A stretch of 64,000 bases of DNA, taken from contig JBFWUW010000001.1 in the NCBI GenBank assembly GCA_050247075.1, positions 167,321 to 231,320 on the forward strand, read 5' to 3'. The position numbers and the translations under genes are program-made. The notes under the pieces are model-generated. The model made no database searches, was not told the DNA's origin, and saw only the letters and a list, made by a program, of their open reading frames with translations. The DNA comes from JBFWUW01 sp050247075 (lineage in GTDB: Bacteria > Planctomycetota > Planctomycetia > Pirellulales > JBFWUW01). This document shows, piece by piece, positions 1 through 8,900 of the stretch (position 1 is the stretch's first letter; each line of letters starts with the position of its first letter).

Positions 1-767
1 CGCAGCTTGTACGGCTGCAAGGCCTCCATCCGCTGCCGCGTGCCCCACAACAGGCCCACATGCGGCCCAAAAAACTTGTACGCCGAACAAGCCAGGTAGT
101 CGCAGTCCCAGGCCCGCACATCCATCAGCAGATGCGGCGCGAAATGGACGGCGTCCAGAAAGACCTCGGCCCCCACGCCATGCGCCAGGCGGGCGATTTC
201 GGCCACGGGATGAATCGTGCCAGTGGCGTTCGAGGCGCATCCCACCGCCACCAGCCGCGTCCGGGACGAAAGCTTTTGCCGCAGGTCGTCCATGTTCAAG
301 GTGCCGTCGGCGGAATTCATCTCGATATGCTTCACCTCCACGCCGGCATCGCGGGCCGCCAGCACCCAGGGGGTGACGTTGGCATCGTGGTCGCTACGGC
401 TCAGCACAATCTCGTCCGCTGGCTGCCAAGTGCGGGCCAAGGCCCGGCTGAACGCCAGCGTGAGCGTGGTCATGTTGGCCCCAAAGGCGATCTCGCCGGG
501 GTCATCGGCTCCCACCAGGTCGGCCCCGGCCTGGTGGGCCTGGGCCAGCAAGGCATCGCTTTCCACGCTGGTGGCAAACACTCCGCCGTGATTGGCGTTC
601 ATCTCGGTCAAATAGCGGCCAATGCCGTCAATCACCCGCTGCGGAACCTGGCTGCCGGCGGGACCATCGAAGTAAACCGCCGGTTTCTCTGCCGCCATCT
701 TTTTCAAAGCCGGAAAACGCCGGCGAATGTCCGCCACGTCCCAAGGCACTGGTGAGCCATCTGGCAT
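1..767 (-). CDS. Cysteine desulfurase-like class V aminotransferase (3' end outside window)
   Basis: The minus strand reads open from an ATG at 767 to the window edge, giving 255 residues of a PLP-dependent class V aminotransferase. The protein starts MPDGSPVPWDVADIRRRFPA. It has a YFDGPAGSQVP segment near residue 35, a conserved DAVHFAPH segment, and SAYKFFGPHVG carrying the likely Schiff-base lysine. This pattern matches the cysteine desulfurase-like subfamily typified by Vibrio VC1184, not the housekeeping IscS/SufS forms. Whether it releases sulfur from cysteine or acts on another amino acid cannot be told from sequence. The C-terminal part lies beyond position 1. The next gene is divergent on the plus strand. 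Confidence 0.85.
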   Translation of the reverse strand, partial: MPDGSPVPWDVADIRRRFPALKKMAAEKPAVYFDGPAGSQVPQRVIDGIGRYLTEMNANHGGVFATSVESDALLAQAHQAGADLVGADDPGEIAFGANMTTLTLAFSRALARTWQPADEIVLSRSDHDANVTPWVLAARDAGVEVKHIEMNSADGTLNMDDLRQKLSSRTRLVAVGCASNATGTIHPVAEIARLAHGVGAEVFLDAVHFAPHLLMDVRAWDCDYLACSAYKFFGPHVGLLWGTRQRMEALQPYKL

Positions 768-883
768 CGTAAATCCTCTGGTGATGGTTGCGATTAGTTC
801 CTGGGAAGGCGTTATCGTACCGGCGAAGCGCGGCGATTTCGAGATACTCACGGACGGCAGGCTGTCCTGGCTATACTGAAACC

Positions 884-1831
884 ATGCCATCCATTCGCTT
901 CCACGCGCTGAGTTGCCGCATTCGCCAGGCGCGAATGCCTTTTCTGCTGTCACTCGCCCTGGCATGGGCGATTGGCACGACGAAGAAAGCGGCATCCGAC
1001 GATGGGCCTGTCGCACGCGCGGCGATTGCCCGCCTGACGACGGACGGCCATTTCAAACAGCGGCCTGCCTGGTCGCCCGATGGCCGGCGGCTGGTCTTCG
1101 CCCGCCATGCGGACGATACCATCTGGCTGTTTCTGCTCGATCCGGAGACGGGCGAGGAACATCGCCTGACGAAGCGCGATGCCCCGGAGTACGATGCCGA
1201 CTGGTCGCCCGACGGCCAGCGACTGGCCTTTGGCCATGTTGCGCAAACACCCGGCCAGGGGGATGTCGATCTGCACACCATCAAGCCCGATGGCAGCGAC
1301 GACCAGCTTGTCGCCGGCAACATCAATGGCCTGTCGCACCAGGAGTGGCCCTCATGGTCGCCGGATGGCCAGCGGATTTACTTCACTTCCACCAGCCCCG
1401 GCAATCAAGAGGTGATGGCCGCGGCACCCGACGGCGGTAGCCCGCGGCAATTGACCCAACACTTGGGAATCGACGCCCACCCGGCTTGCTCGCCCGACGG
1501 CCGCCAGATTGCCTTTGCCACCGACCGCTGGGGCGGGCTAGAGATTGCCGTCATGCAGGCCGATGGCAGCCAGGTGCAGCGCCTGACGGAATCCGCCGGG
1601 TTGGACGACTACCCTGCCTGGTCCCCCGACGGCGGACGATTGGCGTTCGTCAGCAATCGCGACGGCAACTACGAGATCTATGTCATGCAAGCCGACGGCA
1701 GCCAGCCGGGCAACGTCACCCAGTCGCCAGCGATGGATACCTTTCCCACGTGGACCCGCGACGGCCAGGGCATCACCTTTGTGTCAGATCGCGACGAGCA
1801 GTTTGAGATTTATACGTTGAAGGTAGAGTGA
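884..1831 (+). CDS. TolB-like WD40/PD40 beta-propeller protein, probably exported
   Basis: A 315-residue protein built almost entirely of PD40 repeats. At least six copies of the W/C-S-P-D-G-x-x-[LI]-x-F motif are visible (WSPDGRRLVF, WSPDGQRLAF, WSPDGQRIYF, CSPDGRQIAF, WSPDGGRLAF, and a weaker WTRDGQGITF), which predicts a six-bladed propeller like the C-terminal half of TolB. The N-terminal TolB domain is absent. The ATG at 884 gives a basic n-region and a hydrophobic stretch (PFLLSLALAWAIG) that looks like a signal peptide; an ATG at 935 is the alternative start, and an upstream ATG at 788 seems too early. Such proteins usually act as protein-interaction scaffolds in the periplasm. No partner is evident here, and no operon. 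Confidence 0.8.
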   Translation: MPSIRFHALSCRIRQARMPFLLSLALAWAIGTTKKAASDDGPVARAAIARLTTDGHFKQRPAWSPDGRRLVFARHADDTIWLFLLDPETGEEHRLTKRDAPEYDADWSPDGQRLAFGHVAQTPGQGDVDLHTIKPDGSDDQLVAGNINGLSHQEWPSWSPDGQRIYFTSTSPGNQEVMAAAPDGGSPRQLTQHLGIDAHPACSPDGRQIAFATDRWGGLEIAVMQADGSQVQRLTESAGLDDYPAWSPDGGRLAFVSNRDGNYEIYVMQADGSQPGNVTQSPAMDTFPTWTRDGQGITFVSDRDEQFEIYTLKVE

Positions 1832-1929
1832 TCGCGGTAGATATCGCCTACTTTGCCGTCGATCGCCAGTTGCCTAACCTCGGATTTGATTGCGGCGCTC
1901 AGGTTATCTAGTTTTTCGTCGCCCATCGC

Positions 1930-4900
1930 TCAATCGACAAACAAGAAACCGTTGCTATTGAAGATCACCCGGCAGAATGCCGGCAGTCCGTGCTGGGGGA
2001 TGAAGGCTTGCGCCAAGGCGATTTCATCGGCCTGTGGCGGACGAGAATAGGCCAATAGATAGATACGCGTAATTTGCTCCTCCACATTGTCTCCCGCTTC
2101 GCGCTCGACGCGCTGGGCCAGGTGCCCGGCCATCCGCAGCATGAAAGAGTCGTTGAGCAGCGACAATGCTTGCAGCGGCGTGGTGGTCACGGCCCGCTTG
2201 GGGGCCGTGGTGCTGGGGTCGGGGCAGTCAAACACATCCAGCAGCGGGTTGGTGCCAGAGCGGGCCATCGTGCGGTACAGGCTGCGGCGGTTGAAGCGCC
2301 AGCCAATAGGATCGGCCGGCTCGTAAAACTGGCTGTTGAAAATGAACGTGCGAAAATCTTGGTAGCCTGGCCCGCCCAACGTGGGATTCAGCTCACCAGC
2401 GATCGACAAGGCCGCGTCGCGAATCGACTCAGCATCCAACCGCGACGGACTATGCCGCCACAACAGGCGATTGTCGGCGTCTAGCCGCAGCGCTTCCGCC
2501 CGCGGGCGCGATGACTGCCGATAGGCGGCCGACAGCAAGATCGTGCGGTGCAGCCCCTTCAAACTCCATTCTTGCCGAATGAGTTCGCTGGCCAGCCAAT
2601 CGAGCAGCGCGGGGTGGCTGGGCCGCCCGCCGTTGAAACCGAAATCGTTGGGGGTCTGCACCAGGCCTTGTCCGAAATGATACTGCCAGAGGCGGTTGGC
2701 GATGACTCGCGAGGCTAGCGGATTGGCCGGGTCGGTGATCCATTCCGCCAGTTTGATGCGGCGATCGGCCTCGGGCGCGTCGGGGCTAAGGCCGAAATCG
2801 CCCTCCAGGCCGGACAGCGAAGCAATGCCCGCCGGCGAGACAATCTCGCCTGGCGCGGCTGGGTTGCCGCGGGCCAGCAGGTGGCGAACCTCCGGCTGGC
2901 TTGGCTTGTTGAGATAGGTTGGCCCGCCCGTCAGCAAGGTTCTCCGCGCGGCCAGCAGAGATATCCGCTGGGCCAGCTCCACATATTGAGCGCGCGTATC
3001 GGCCGGCATTTCCGCGATCAGTTCCTCGTCGCTGACAAAATCACTGATCAGTCCCGCGGCCGCGGCGACCTCCTCCGGACTGAGTGCCCGGTCGTACAGC
3101 ATGGCCCGGTCGATCTCGCCGCGAAGCATCTTGTTGCCGCCGGGCGGACCATGCCGCAGCCCGAACACGATTTGGCTCTTGCCGGCCTCAAACGGCTGCA
3201 AGCCCGCCGACTTGTACGGCTGCCCGTACGGTTGCCCATTGCGGTAGCCGGTGATTGTGCCATCCTCGGCGTAGACAATGATGAACTGCACAAGTTCGGG
3301 CGACGATTGTGTTTCCACGGCCGCTTGAAAGCCTTGCGTGCGGACAAATCCATTGCTGCCGGCCATCCATTGGCCCTTGTCGCGTTCTCCAAAGACGATG
3401 GCATCAAACGTGTTGCCGTCCATCGTCTGCAGGCTGATGGCACCGCCACCTTGCTGGTCGAGATCGGCCAAAGCCGCCCAGACCTCCAGCGTTTTGGCCC
3501 GCAGGGGAACGGCCAAAGGCGCGGTCGCCACAAAGCTTTCACCGCCATCCAGCCGCAGACGTCCGTTTTCAATCCGCGCGGTGCCATGCGCCGTGCCATG
3601 CAAGCCCCCCACGCTGTCACGCAGATCGCTGTCGAAATCCCAGCGGGCTAGCGGATGGGGTGGTTCCACGGGGGAAAGCCCCGCTCGCCTGCGGGCGGCC
3701 ATTTCCTCGCGCAGCGGCGCGGCTAGTTGCTGTTGCCTGTCGGTCAGTTCGGCCAGGTCGGTTTCGATCTCGCCGGCCTGCGCTAGCGCTTGGGGGCGTC
3801 CCGCTTCGCTCAAACGGTCGCGCTCGCCATGCCGCACGCCGGAAAGAGCCGCGGTAAACTGGTAATACTCTCGTTGGCTGATGGGGTCGAACTTGTGGTC
3901 GTGGCAACGGGCACAATTGACGGTCAGCCCCAAGAATGACTGGCCCACGACGGCGGCGAAGTCCTCCAATTCGTCCTCGCGCACAACGGCCCGCATCGCC
4001 AGGCTTTGTTGCGTGTGGCCCGTTTCGTCCCAGGCACCAGCGACCAAGAAGCCGGTGGCGGTGACCGCCAACGGATCGTCGGGCCGGAGCGCGTCGCCCG
4101 CCAGTTGCAGCCGCGTGAACTCGTCGTAAGGCATGTCGTCGTTGAGGGCGGCAACCAGCCAATCACGGTAAGGCCAGGCGTTGGGCCGCAACTTGTCCCG
4201 TTCAAAACCCTGGCTCTCGCCAAAGCGAATGATGTCCAGCCAATGCCGGGCCCAACGTTCGCCATAATGGGGCGAAGCCAGCAGCCGGTCGATGAGATCG
4301 TCATAGGCCCGCGGCGATTCATCGGCCATGAAGGCGGCGGCTTCCTCTGGCGTCGGCGGAAGCCCCAGCAAGTCAAACGTGACGCGGCGGATCAACTCCC
4401 GCCGTCCCGCCGGGGGCGAGGGAGAAAGATCGTGCGATTCCAACTCGGCCAGCACAAAGTAGTCGATGGCGTTCACCGGCCAGTCGCCTTGATGGATGGC
4501 AGGCAACTCGGGCCGCGACACCGGCCGCAGCGCCCACCAGTCGTAGCCAGCCCGGGCATCGGTCGTGAATTTCAGCGGATCGATCGTATCGCCCCACGCC
4601 GCGCCGGCGGCAATCCATTCGCGCAACAGATTTTTGTCGCCGTCCTCCAAGGGATGCTTGGGGGGCATCTCATCGGCTGCTATCCGTTGCCATAACAGGC
4701 TGTCGTCGGGCTGGCCGGCGACGAGCGCCGCGCCCGACTCGCCCCCTTTCAACGCCCGTTCGCGGCTGGTCAAGTCCAACTCGGCCTTGGGTTCGACGCC
4801 ACTGTGGCACTCGATGCAGCGCCGCACGAGCAGGGGAGCGATTTGGTCGTTGAAGTGCCGGCCGGCCGCGGATGGCTCATCCGCCGAAGCAGCGCATGAG

Positions 4901-4986
4901 ATCGCAACGAACAGGGCGAGTGTGCAATGCGAAACACGGGCATGAATACCTCGGCTAATCCAACGTTTCGCAAGACCGCACTTCAC
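1930..4986 (-). CDS. Planctomycete cytochrome PSCyt1/PSCyt2/PSD1 protein with LamG-like insert
   Basis: A 1018-residue secreted protein. After a signal-like N-terminus comes the PSCyt1 module with a CIECHSG heme-c motif near residue 57. PSCyt2 (DUF1549) follows, with its ARHWLDIIRFGES segment and a second motif, CARCHDHKFDPIS. A concanavalin/LamG-like insert occupies roughly residues 450-640, and the PSD1 (DUF1553) domain ends the protein with RVIANRLWQYHFG and TTTPLQALSLLND. The start is a GTG at 4986, preceded by GGAG at suitable spacing. It lies 39 bases after a DUF1501 gene on the same strand, the usual pairing. The reaction is unknown; such pairs are abundant in planctomycetes and are suspected to act in extracytoplasmic redox or polysaccharide metabolism. 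The LamG insert suggests glycan binding. Confidence 0.9.
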   Translation of the reverse strand: MKCGLAKRWISRGIHARVSHCTLALFVAISCAASADEPSAAGRHFNDQIAPLLVRRCIECHSGVEPKAELDLTSRERALKGGESGAALVAGQPDDSLLWQRIAADEMPPKHPLEDGDKNLLREWIAAGAAWGDTIDPLKFTTDARAGYDWWALRPVSRPELPAIHQGDWPVNAIDYFVLAELESHDLSPSPPAGRRELIRRVTFDLLGLPPTPEEAAAFMADESPRAYDDLIDRLLASPHYGERWARHWLDIIRFGESQGFERDKLRPNAWPYRDWLVAALNDDMPYDEFTRLQLAGDALRPDDPLAVTATGFLVAGAWDETGHTQQSLAMRAVVREDELEDFAAVVGQSFLGLTVNCARCHDHKFDPISQREYYQFTAALSGVRHGERDRLSEAGRPQALAQAGEIETDLAELTDRQQQLAAPLREEMAARRRAGLSPVEPPHPLARWDFDSDLRDSVGGLHGTAHGTARIENGRLRLDGGESFVATAPLAVPLRAKTLEVWAALADLDQQGGGAISLQTMDGNTFDAIVFGERDKGQWMAGSNGFVRTQGFQAAVETQSSPELVQFIIVYAEDGTITGYRNGQPYGQPYKSAGLQPFEAGKSQIVFGLRHGPPGGNKMLRGEIDRAMLYDRALSPEEVAAAAGLISDFVSDEELIAEMPADTRAQYVELAQRISLLAARRTLLTGGPTYLNKPSQPEVRHLLARGNPAAPGEIVSPAGIASLSGLEGDFGLSPDAPEADRRIKLAEWITDPANPLASRVIANRLWQYHFGQGLVQTPNDFGFNGGRPSHPALLDWLASELIRQEWSLKGLHRTILLSAAYRQSSRPRAEALRLDADNRLLWRHSPSRLDAESIRDAALSIAGELNPTLGGPGYQDFRTFIFNSQFYEPADPIGWRFNRRSLYRTMARSGTNPLLDVFDCPDPSTTAPKRAVTTTPLQALSLLNDSFMLRMAGHLAQRVEREAGDNVEEQITRIYLLAYSRPPQADEIALAQAFIPQHGLPAFCRVIFNSNGFLFVD

Positions 4987-5025
4987 AATTTTCTCCGATC
5001 CGGTTCATCAGGTGTCATTCGGCAA

Positions 5026-6522
5026 TCAACCCGATACCAAAATATCCTCGATCACATGCCCATGCACATCGGTCAGCCGGCGCTCGATGCCGTTGTGATA
5101 GAAGCTGAGGCGTTGATGGTCCAGGCCCAGAATATGCAGCATGGTGGCGTGCAAGTCGTAGATGGTCGCGACCTTCTCCACCGCCTGGTACCCAAACTCA
5201 TCGGTCGCGCCGTAGCTGGTCGCCCGTCGCACGCCCGCCCCCGCCAGCCACACGGTAAAGCCCGCCGGGTTGTGGTCGCGGCCGCTGGCCCCTTTTTGAA
5301 ACGTCGGCATGCGGCCGAACTCCGTCACCCATAGCACCAGCGTGTCTTCCAGCAGTCCGCACGCCTTGAGATCCGTAAGCAGGGCCGCGGCAGGCTCATC
5401 CAGAATCGGCGCGTGGACCTCGTACTGCTTTTGCAGCGTTTTGTGGCCGTCCCAATTCCCCACCCCTTCTCCCATGGCGTAGCCGCCGTTGAACAATTGC
5501 ACGCAACGCACGCCCCGCTCTAGCAACCGGCGGGCCAGCAGGCAATTGCGGCCAAATCCGGCCTTGAGCTCGTTGGTATCGTCCACGCAGTACTGCCGCC
5601 GCACCACCGCCGACTCGCGATTCAGGTCGCCCGCCTCGGCCGCCCGCAGTTGCATCTTGGCGGCCAGCTCGTAACTGGCGATGCGCGCGGCCAGTTGCGT
5701 GTCCCCGGGGAATTTTTCCAAATGCTTGTCGTTGAGCCGCTTGAGAAAGTCGGCCGAAGCACGGTCGGCCTCTGGGCTGATTCGATCGGGCCTGGCCAAA
5801 TTGGGTATCGGCTTGTCGGCCGAGAAGGCCGTTCCTTGAAAGACCGCCGGCAAGAAACCGGCACCCCAATTGCTGGCACCCGACTGCGGCACGCCGCGAG
5901 GATCGGGAATCGCCACGAAGGCGGGCAGATCGTCGGCCTCGCTTCCCAAGGCGTACGAGACCCAGGCCCCGGCGCTGGGAAAACCGTCCAGCGTAAAGCC
6001 GGTGCTCATCTGGTTCTCGGCCGGGCCGTGCGTGTTGCTCTTGGCCGTCATGGAATGGATAAAGCACATCTCGTCGGCCAACTCCGCCAAATGCGGCAGC
6101 AACTCGCTGATATGCTTGCCGCTCTCGCCCCGCGGCTTGAACGCCCAGGGGCTTTGGGTGATGGCCCCTTGTTCGCCTTGAAACGTGATCAACGCATCAC
6201 CGCCAGGCAGCGGCTGGCCATGCCGGCGAACCAGTTCCGGCTTGTAGTCGAAGGTATCGAGATGGCTGCATGCCCCGCTGCAAAAAATGGTCAGCACGCG
6301 GTTAGCCTTGGCGGCAAACTGCGGCGGACGGGCCGCCAACGGTGCTTCGGGCCGAATGTTCGGCCGGATCGGCGAACGATCGCGGCTTTCCGCCATCAGG
6401 CCCTGCCGGCTGAGCAGCCCGGCCAAGGCAATGCCCGCCAGCCCGTTGCCGGCATGACCGAGAAAATCTCGCCGTGCCAGCAATGCGTGACCGGCTAGGG
6501 AAGGCGTTGTCGCGTCTGGCAT
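5026..6522 (-). CDS. DUF1501 protein with twin-arginine signal
   Basis: A 498-residue DUF1501 protein, distantly related to the alkaline phosphatase/sulfatase fold. The frame is open to 6843, but the ATG at 6522 puts the Tat-type signal (LARRDFLGHAGNGLAG) near the N-terminus, so that start is chosen. Family landmarks are FCSGACSHLDTFDYKP, FIHSMTAKSNTHGPAEN, and late motifs VTEFGRMPTF and GRDHNPAGFTVWLAGAG. It is the first gene of a two-gene minus-strand unit with the PSD1 cytochrome at 1930-4986. The function is not established for the family; Tat export suggests the protein folds, possibly with metal, before leaving the cytoplasm. Confidence 0.9.
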   Translation of the reverse strand: MPDATTPSLAGHALLARRDFLGHAGNGLAGIALAGLLSRQGLMAESRDRSPIRPNIRPEAPLAARPPQFAAKANRVLTIFCSGACSHLDTFDYKPELVRRHGQPLPGGDALITFQGEQGAITQSPWAFKPRGESGKHISELLPHLAELADEMCFIHSMTAKSNTHGPAENQMSTGFTLDGFPSAGAWVSYALGSEADDLPAFVAIPDPRGVPQSGASNWGAGFLPAVFQGTAFSADKPIPNLARPDRISPEADRASADFLKRLNDKHLEKFPGDTQLAARIASYELAAKMQLRAAEAGDLNRESAVVRRQYCVDDTNELKAGFGRNCLLARRLLERGVRCVQLFNGGYAMGEGVGNWDGHKTLQKQYEVHAPILDEPAAALLTDLKACGLLEDTLVLWVTEFGRMPTFQKGASGRDHNPAGFTVWLAGAGVRRATSYGATDEFGYQAVEKVATIYDLHATMLHILGLDHQRLSFYHNGIERRLTDVHGHVIEDILVSG

Positions 6523-6676
6523 GGGCAGCGGTCCTGGGCAATTGTCGTCGTCGGTTCCGTCCCTATCGTAACATGCCGCCACCGTTGATTTGAAGCAGGC
6601 GGACAAATGGAAGTCAGCCGTTGGCTCTCCATGTCGCATAAGGTACACCGCTACCCGCCGTCTCACCGATAGTACG

Positions 6677-6705
6677 TTGACACCCCAACTTTTCCCCCCG
6701 ACAAT
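6677..6705 (+). promoter_or_regulatory. Putative sigma70-type promoter for the HEAT/VWA gene
   Basis: A perfect TTGACA (6677-6682) is followed after 17 bases by GACAAT (6700-6705), which matches four of six -10 positions. Transcription would begin near 6712 and give a leader of about 90 bases to the GTG at 6804. The site lies in the 281-base gap between divergent genes; nothing else was recognised there. Confidence 0.4.
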
Positions 6706-6803
6706 TGAATGAGGATGCCAATTGCCGGGTATTGCCTGGCCGAATAGGCCTCTGCGTGCCGAGAACTCTCCGCCGCAGCCGACCATGGAACAAGGAGACC
6801 GCC

Positions 6804-8219
6804 GTGAAATTGCCGCGATTGTGGACCATTTCGGCATTGGCAATGGTGGTCTGCTGCCAATGCGGTGCTGTTGCGCACGGGGCGAATCAAGATCGCGAAT
6901 TTCAAGCCGCCAAAAGAAAATTCACCCAACGGATCAACGCCAAGCGGCCCGATGTCCGCATCGAGACCGTTGAAGCGCTATCCGCCGAGCCCAGCGTGGA
7001 AAACGCCCGGTTGCTGCTAGAGGCCGCCTTCAGTAGCAAGCACGACGATGTCCGGCAGGCTGCCGCCCATACGCTGGAGAAATTCAAGGACGATCCAGCC
7101 GTTTGCGAGCACTTGCTGACGCTGGTCGAGTCTAGCCTGGCTCCGCCCAAGCCTGCTAAATCCGGCAAGTCCAAGGGAACCAAGGGCAAACAGAGCGAGG
7201 TCGCGTTTACCGACGTGGCCGGCCCGGTGCTACTGACGCTGCTCTCTTCGGAAGCCGATGGCGTGTCCGATCGCGCGCTGGCCCTGCTGGAGAAAGCCGC
7301 CGGCGAGTCGTCCGATGGTGAAACGCTCATCGGCTTGTTGGCCGATGCCTTGGGTGAACGGGGCGGTGCAAACGATGTGGCCGTGTTGGCCAATCTGGCC
7401 GCTTGGAAGGCCGTGGAGAACAGCTTTCCGGCGCAGCGGGCCGTGACGCAAGCGTTGATCGGCATTCGCGAAAAAAAGGCCATCGACGCACTGGTGGCGA
7501 TTCTGCAATCGGCCGATGGCCAGGTCAAAGCCGATATCGTGCAATACCTCGCTTTGATCAGCGGGCAACCGCCGGCGGCCCAGGCCAACATTTGGGCCCA
7601 ATGGTGGGAAGGTGTCCAGGAATCTTTTGAGTTTCCCGGTCCAATGAATCTGGCGGGCATGCCTGCCCCGCCTGCTCCCGGAGCGCCCCATTATTATGGC
7701 GTGCCCCTCTATGCTAACCGCATGGTGTTCGTGCTCGATACGTCGGGCAGCATGAAGGGGGACCGCATTGTCGCCGCCGTGCAAAAGCTGAACCAGGCGA
7801 TCGATAGCCTGCATCCCAAGGTGGAGTTTACCGTGGTGGTGTTTCACGCGCAGGTTGGCGTTTGGCAGCGCAAGCTGGTTCCAGCCACGTCTGAGAATCG
7901 GCTGGCTGCCCAGGCATTTATCTCGCAGCAGCAGTTGGGGCCGGCCACGGCTTCGTACAATGCCTTGGAGGCGGCCCTCAACTTTCCGGCCGAGTCGATC
8001 TACTTCTTGACCGATGGCGCGCCGCACGGCGGCAAGACCGACAATCCGGTGGAAATTGTCAACGTCATCACGCGGCTTAACAAGGTTCGCCGCATGTCGA
8101 TCAACGCTTTTGGCATTGGCGTTGGTCCGGCGGGCAACGTGTTCGACAGTTTCCTGCGGGCGCTTTCAGAAAAAAACTACGGCGTCTATCGCCGCGTCGA
8201 TCAGGTCGAACTGCCATAA
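6804..8219 (+). CDS. Exported HEAT-repeat and von Willebrand factor A domain protein
   Basis: 471 residues from a GTG at 6804. That start is supported by AAGGAGA about six bases upstream and by the signal peptide it exposes (LPRLWTISALAMVVC, then Ala-rich). The reading frame is open further upstream, but without a signal sequence. Residues about 30-270 are helical and HEAT-like. A VWA domain follows, whose metal-ion site begins VFVLDTSGSMKGD, with a later FLTDGAPHGG. VWA domains bind ligands through Mg2+; HEAT repeats form protein-interaction surfaces. A role in an extracytoplasmic complex is likely, but the partner is unknown. It is followed after 81 bases by ndk, which has its own promoter-like sequence. 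Confidence 0.82.
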   Translation: MKLPRLWTISALAMVVCCQCGAVAHGANQDREFQAAKRKFTQRINAKRPDVRIETVEALSAEPSVENARLLLEAAFSSKHDDVRQAAAHTLEKFKDDPAVCEHLLTLVESSLAPPKPAKSGKSKGTKGKQSEVAFTDVAGPVLLTLLSSEADGVSDRALALLEKAAGESSDGETLIGLLADALGERGGANDVAVLANLAAWKAVENSFPAQRAVTQALIGIREKKAIDALVAILQSADGQVKADIVQYLALISGQPPAAQANIWAQWWEGVQESFEFPGPMNLAGMPAPPAPGAPHYYGVPLYANRMVFVLDTSGSMKGDRIVAAVQKLNQAIDSLHPKVEFTVVVFHAQVGVWQRKLVPATSENRLAAQAFISQQQLGPATASYNALEAALNFPAESIYFLTDGAPHGGKTDNPVEIVNVITRLNKVRRMSINAFGIGVGPAGNVFDSFLRALSEKNYGVYRRVDQVELP

Positions 8220-8234
8220 GGTGCCGGCCCCGCC

Positions 8235-8263
8235 TTGCCGACGGCCGCCCCCCCTTCTACAAT
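8235..8263 (+). promoter_or_regulatory. Putative sigma70-type promoter for ndk
   Basis: TTGCCG (8235-8240), 17 bases, then TACAAT (8258-8263, five of six -10 positions). The predicted start near 8270 leaves a leader of about 30 bases before the ndk ATG at 8301. Confidence 0.42.
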
Positions 8264-8300
8264 CCGCGAAAAGATCACACATAAACTCGCGGAGTTTGTC

Positions 8301-8762
8301 ATGGAACGCACACTGATTATCTTTAAGCCCGACTGCGTCCAGCGTCGTTTGGTTGGTCGGATTTTGGCCCGGTTTGAGGACAAGGGACTCAACCCGATCG
8401 CCCTCAAGCTGATGACGATTACGCCCGACCTGGCGAAACAGCACTATGCCGAGCACGTCTCCAAGGGTTGGTATCCCACGCTAGAAGCCTTCATTACCGG
8501 CGGCCCGGTCATTGTTGGCGTGCTGGAAGGCCTGGAAGTCATTCGCGTGGTTCGAGAAATGCTCGGTGCCACCAGCGGACTCAAGGCCGCGGCGGGCACG
8601 ATTCGCGGTGACTTTAGTTCCAGCCGCCAGATGAATCTGGTGCATGCCTCTGACGGGCCCGAAGCCGCCGCGCGGGAAATCGCCCTGTACTTCAAACCGG
8701 TGGAACTGTTCGAGTCCGAGCCGACGATTGCCCCCTGGCTGCGGGCCAGCGACGAGAAATAG
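8301..8762 (+). CDS. ndk: Nucleoside diphosphate kinase
   Basis: A 153-residue cytoplasmic enzyme that transfers the gamma-phosphate between nucleoside tri- and diphosphates through a phosphohistidine. The N-terminus ERTLIIFKPDCVQRRLVG and the active-site segment MNLVHASDGPEAA are diagnostic; the catalytic histidine is residue 115. Length is normal for bacterial Ndk. The segment around residues 88-104 (MLGATSGLKAAAGTIRGDF) corresponds to the conserved G-T-x-P/A-x-x-x-x-G-T-I-R-x-D/G region. The ATG at 8301 is chosen because it begins the conserved core; an in-frame ATG at 8235 would overlap the promoter-like sequence. A 74-base inverted-repeat element follows before the convergent signalling gene. 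Confidence 0.96.
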   Translation: MERTLIIFKPDCVQRRLVGRILARFEDKGLNPIALKLMTITPDLAKQHYAEHVSKGWYPTLEAFITGGPVIVGVLEGLEVIRVVREMLGATSGLKAAAGTIRGDFSSSRQMNLVHASDGPEAAAREIALYFKPVELFESEPTIAPWLRASDEK

Positions 8763-8800
8763 GCCTGTGGTGTTCAGCCTGATTGCGGCCCGTGAAGTCG

Positions 8801-8874
8801 CTGTGGGAGGCAATTCCATCGCCGATGGCAGGGCGTTTCACCGTTCCAATCGGCGATGGAATCGCCTCCTACAG
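8801..8874. repeat. 74-nt inverted-repeat element, family A copy 1
   Basis: Arms CTGTGGGAGGCAATTCCATC... and ...GATGGAATCGCCTCCTACAG form a long imperfect palindrome ending CTGT/ACAG with a central spacer of about 22 bases. The same arms recur at 12078-12151, 15643-15668 (one arm) and 22655-22726. This copy sits between convergent ndk and the HD-GYP/GGDEF gene. Confidence 0.85.
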
Positions 8875-8900
8875 GTAAGCGAATCGCCGCCGACTTCAGG

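Noticed and set aside
60..755. A 231-codon plus-strand frame at the left edge
   Set aside because: It is antisense to the cysteine-desulfurase-like gene, which has clear family motifs; the plus-strand translation is His/Gly/Gln-rich without features.
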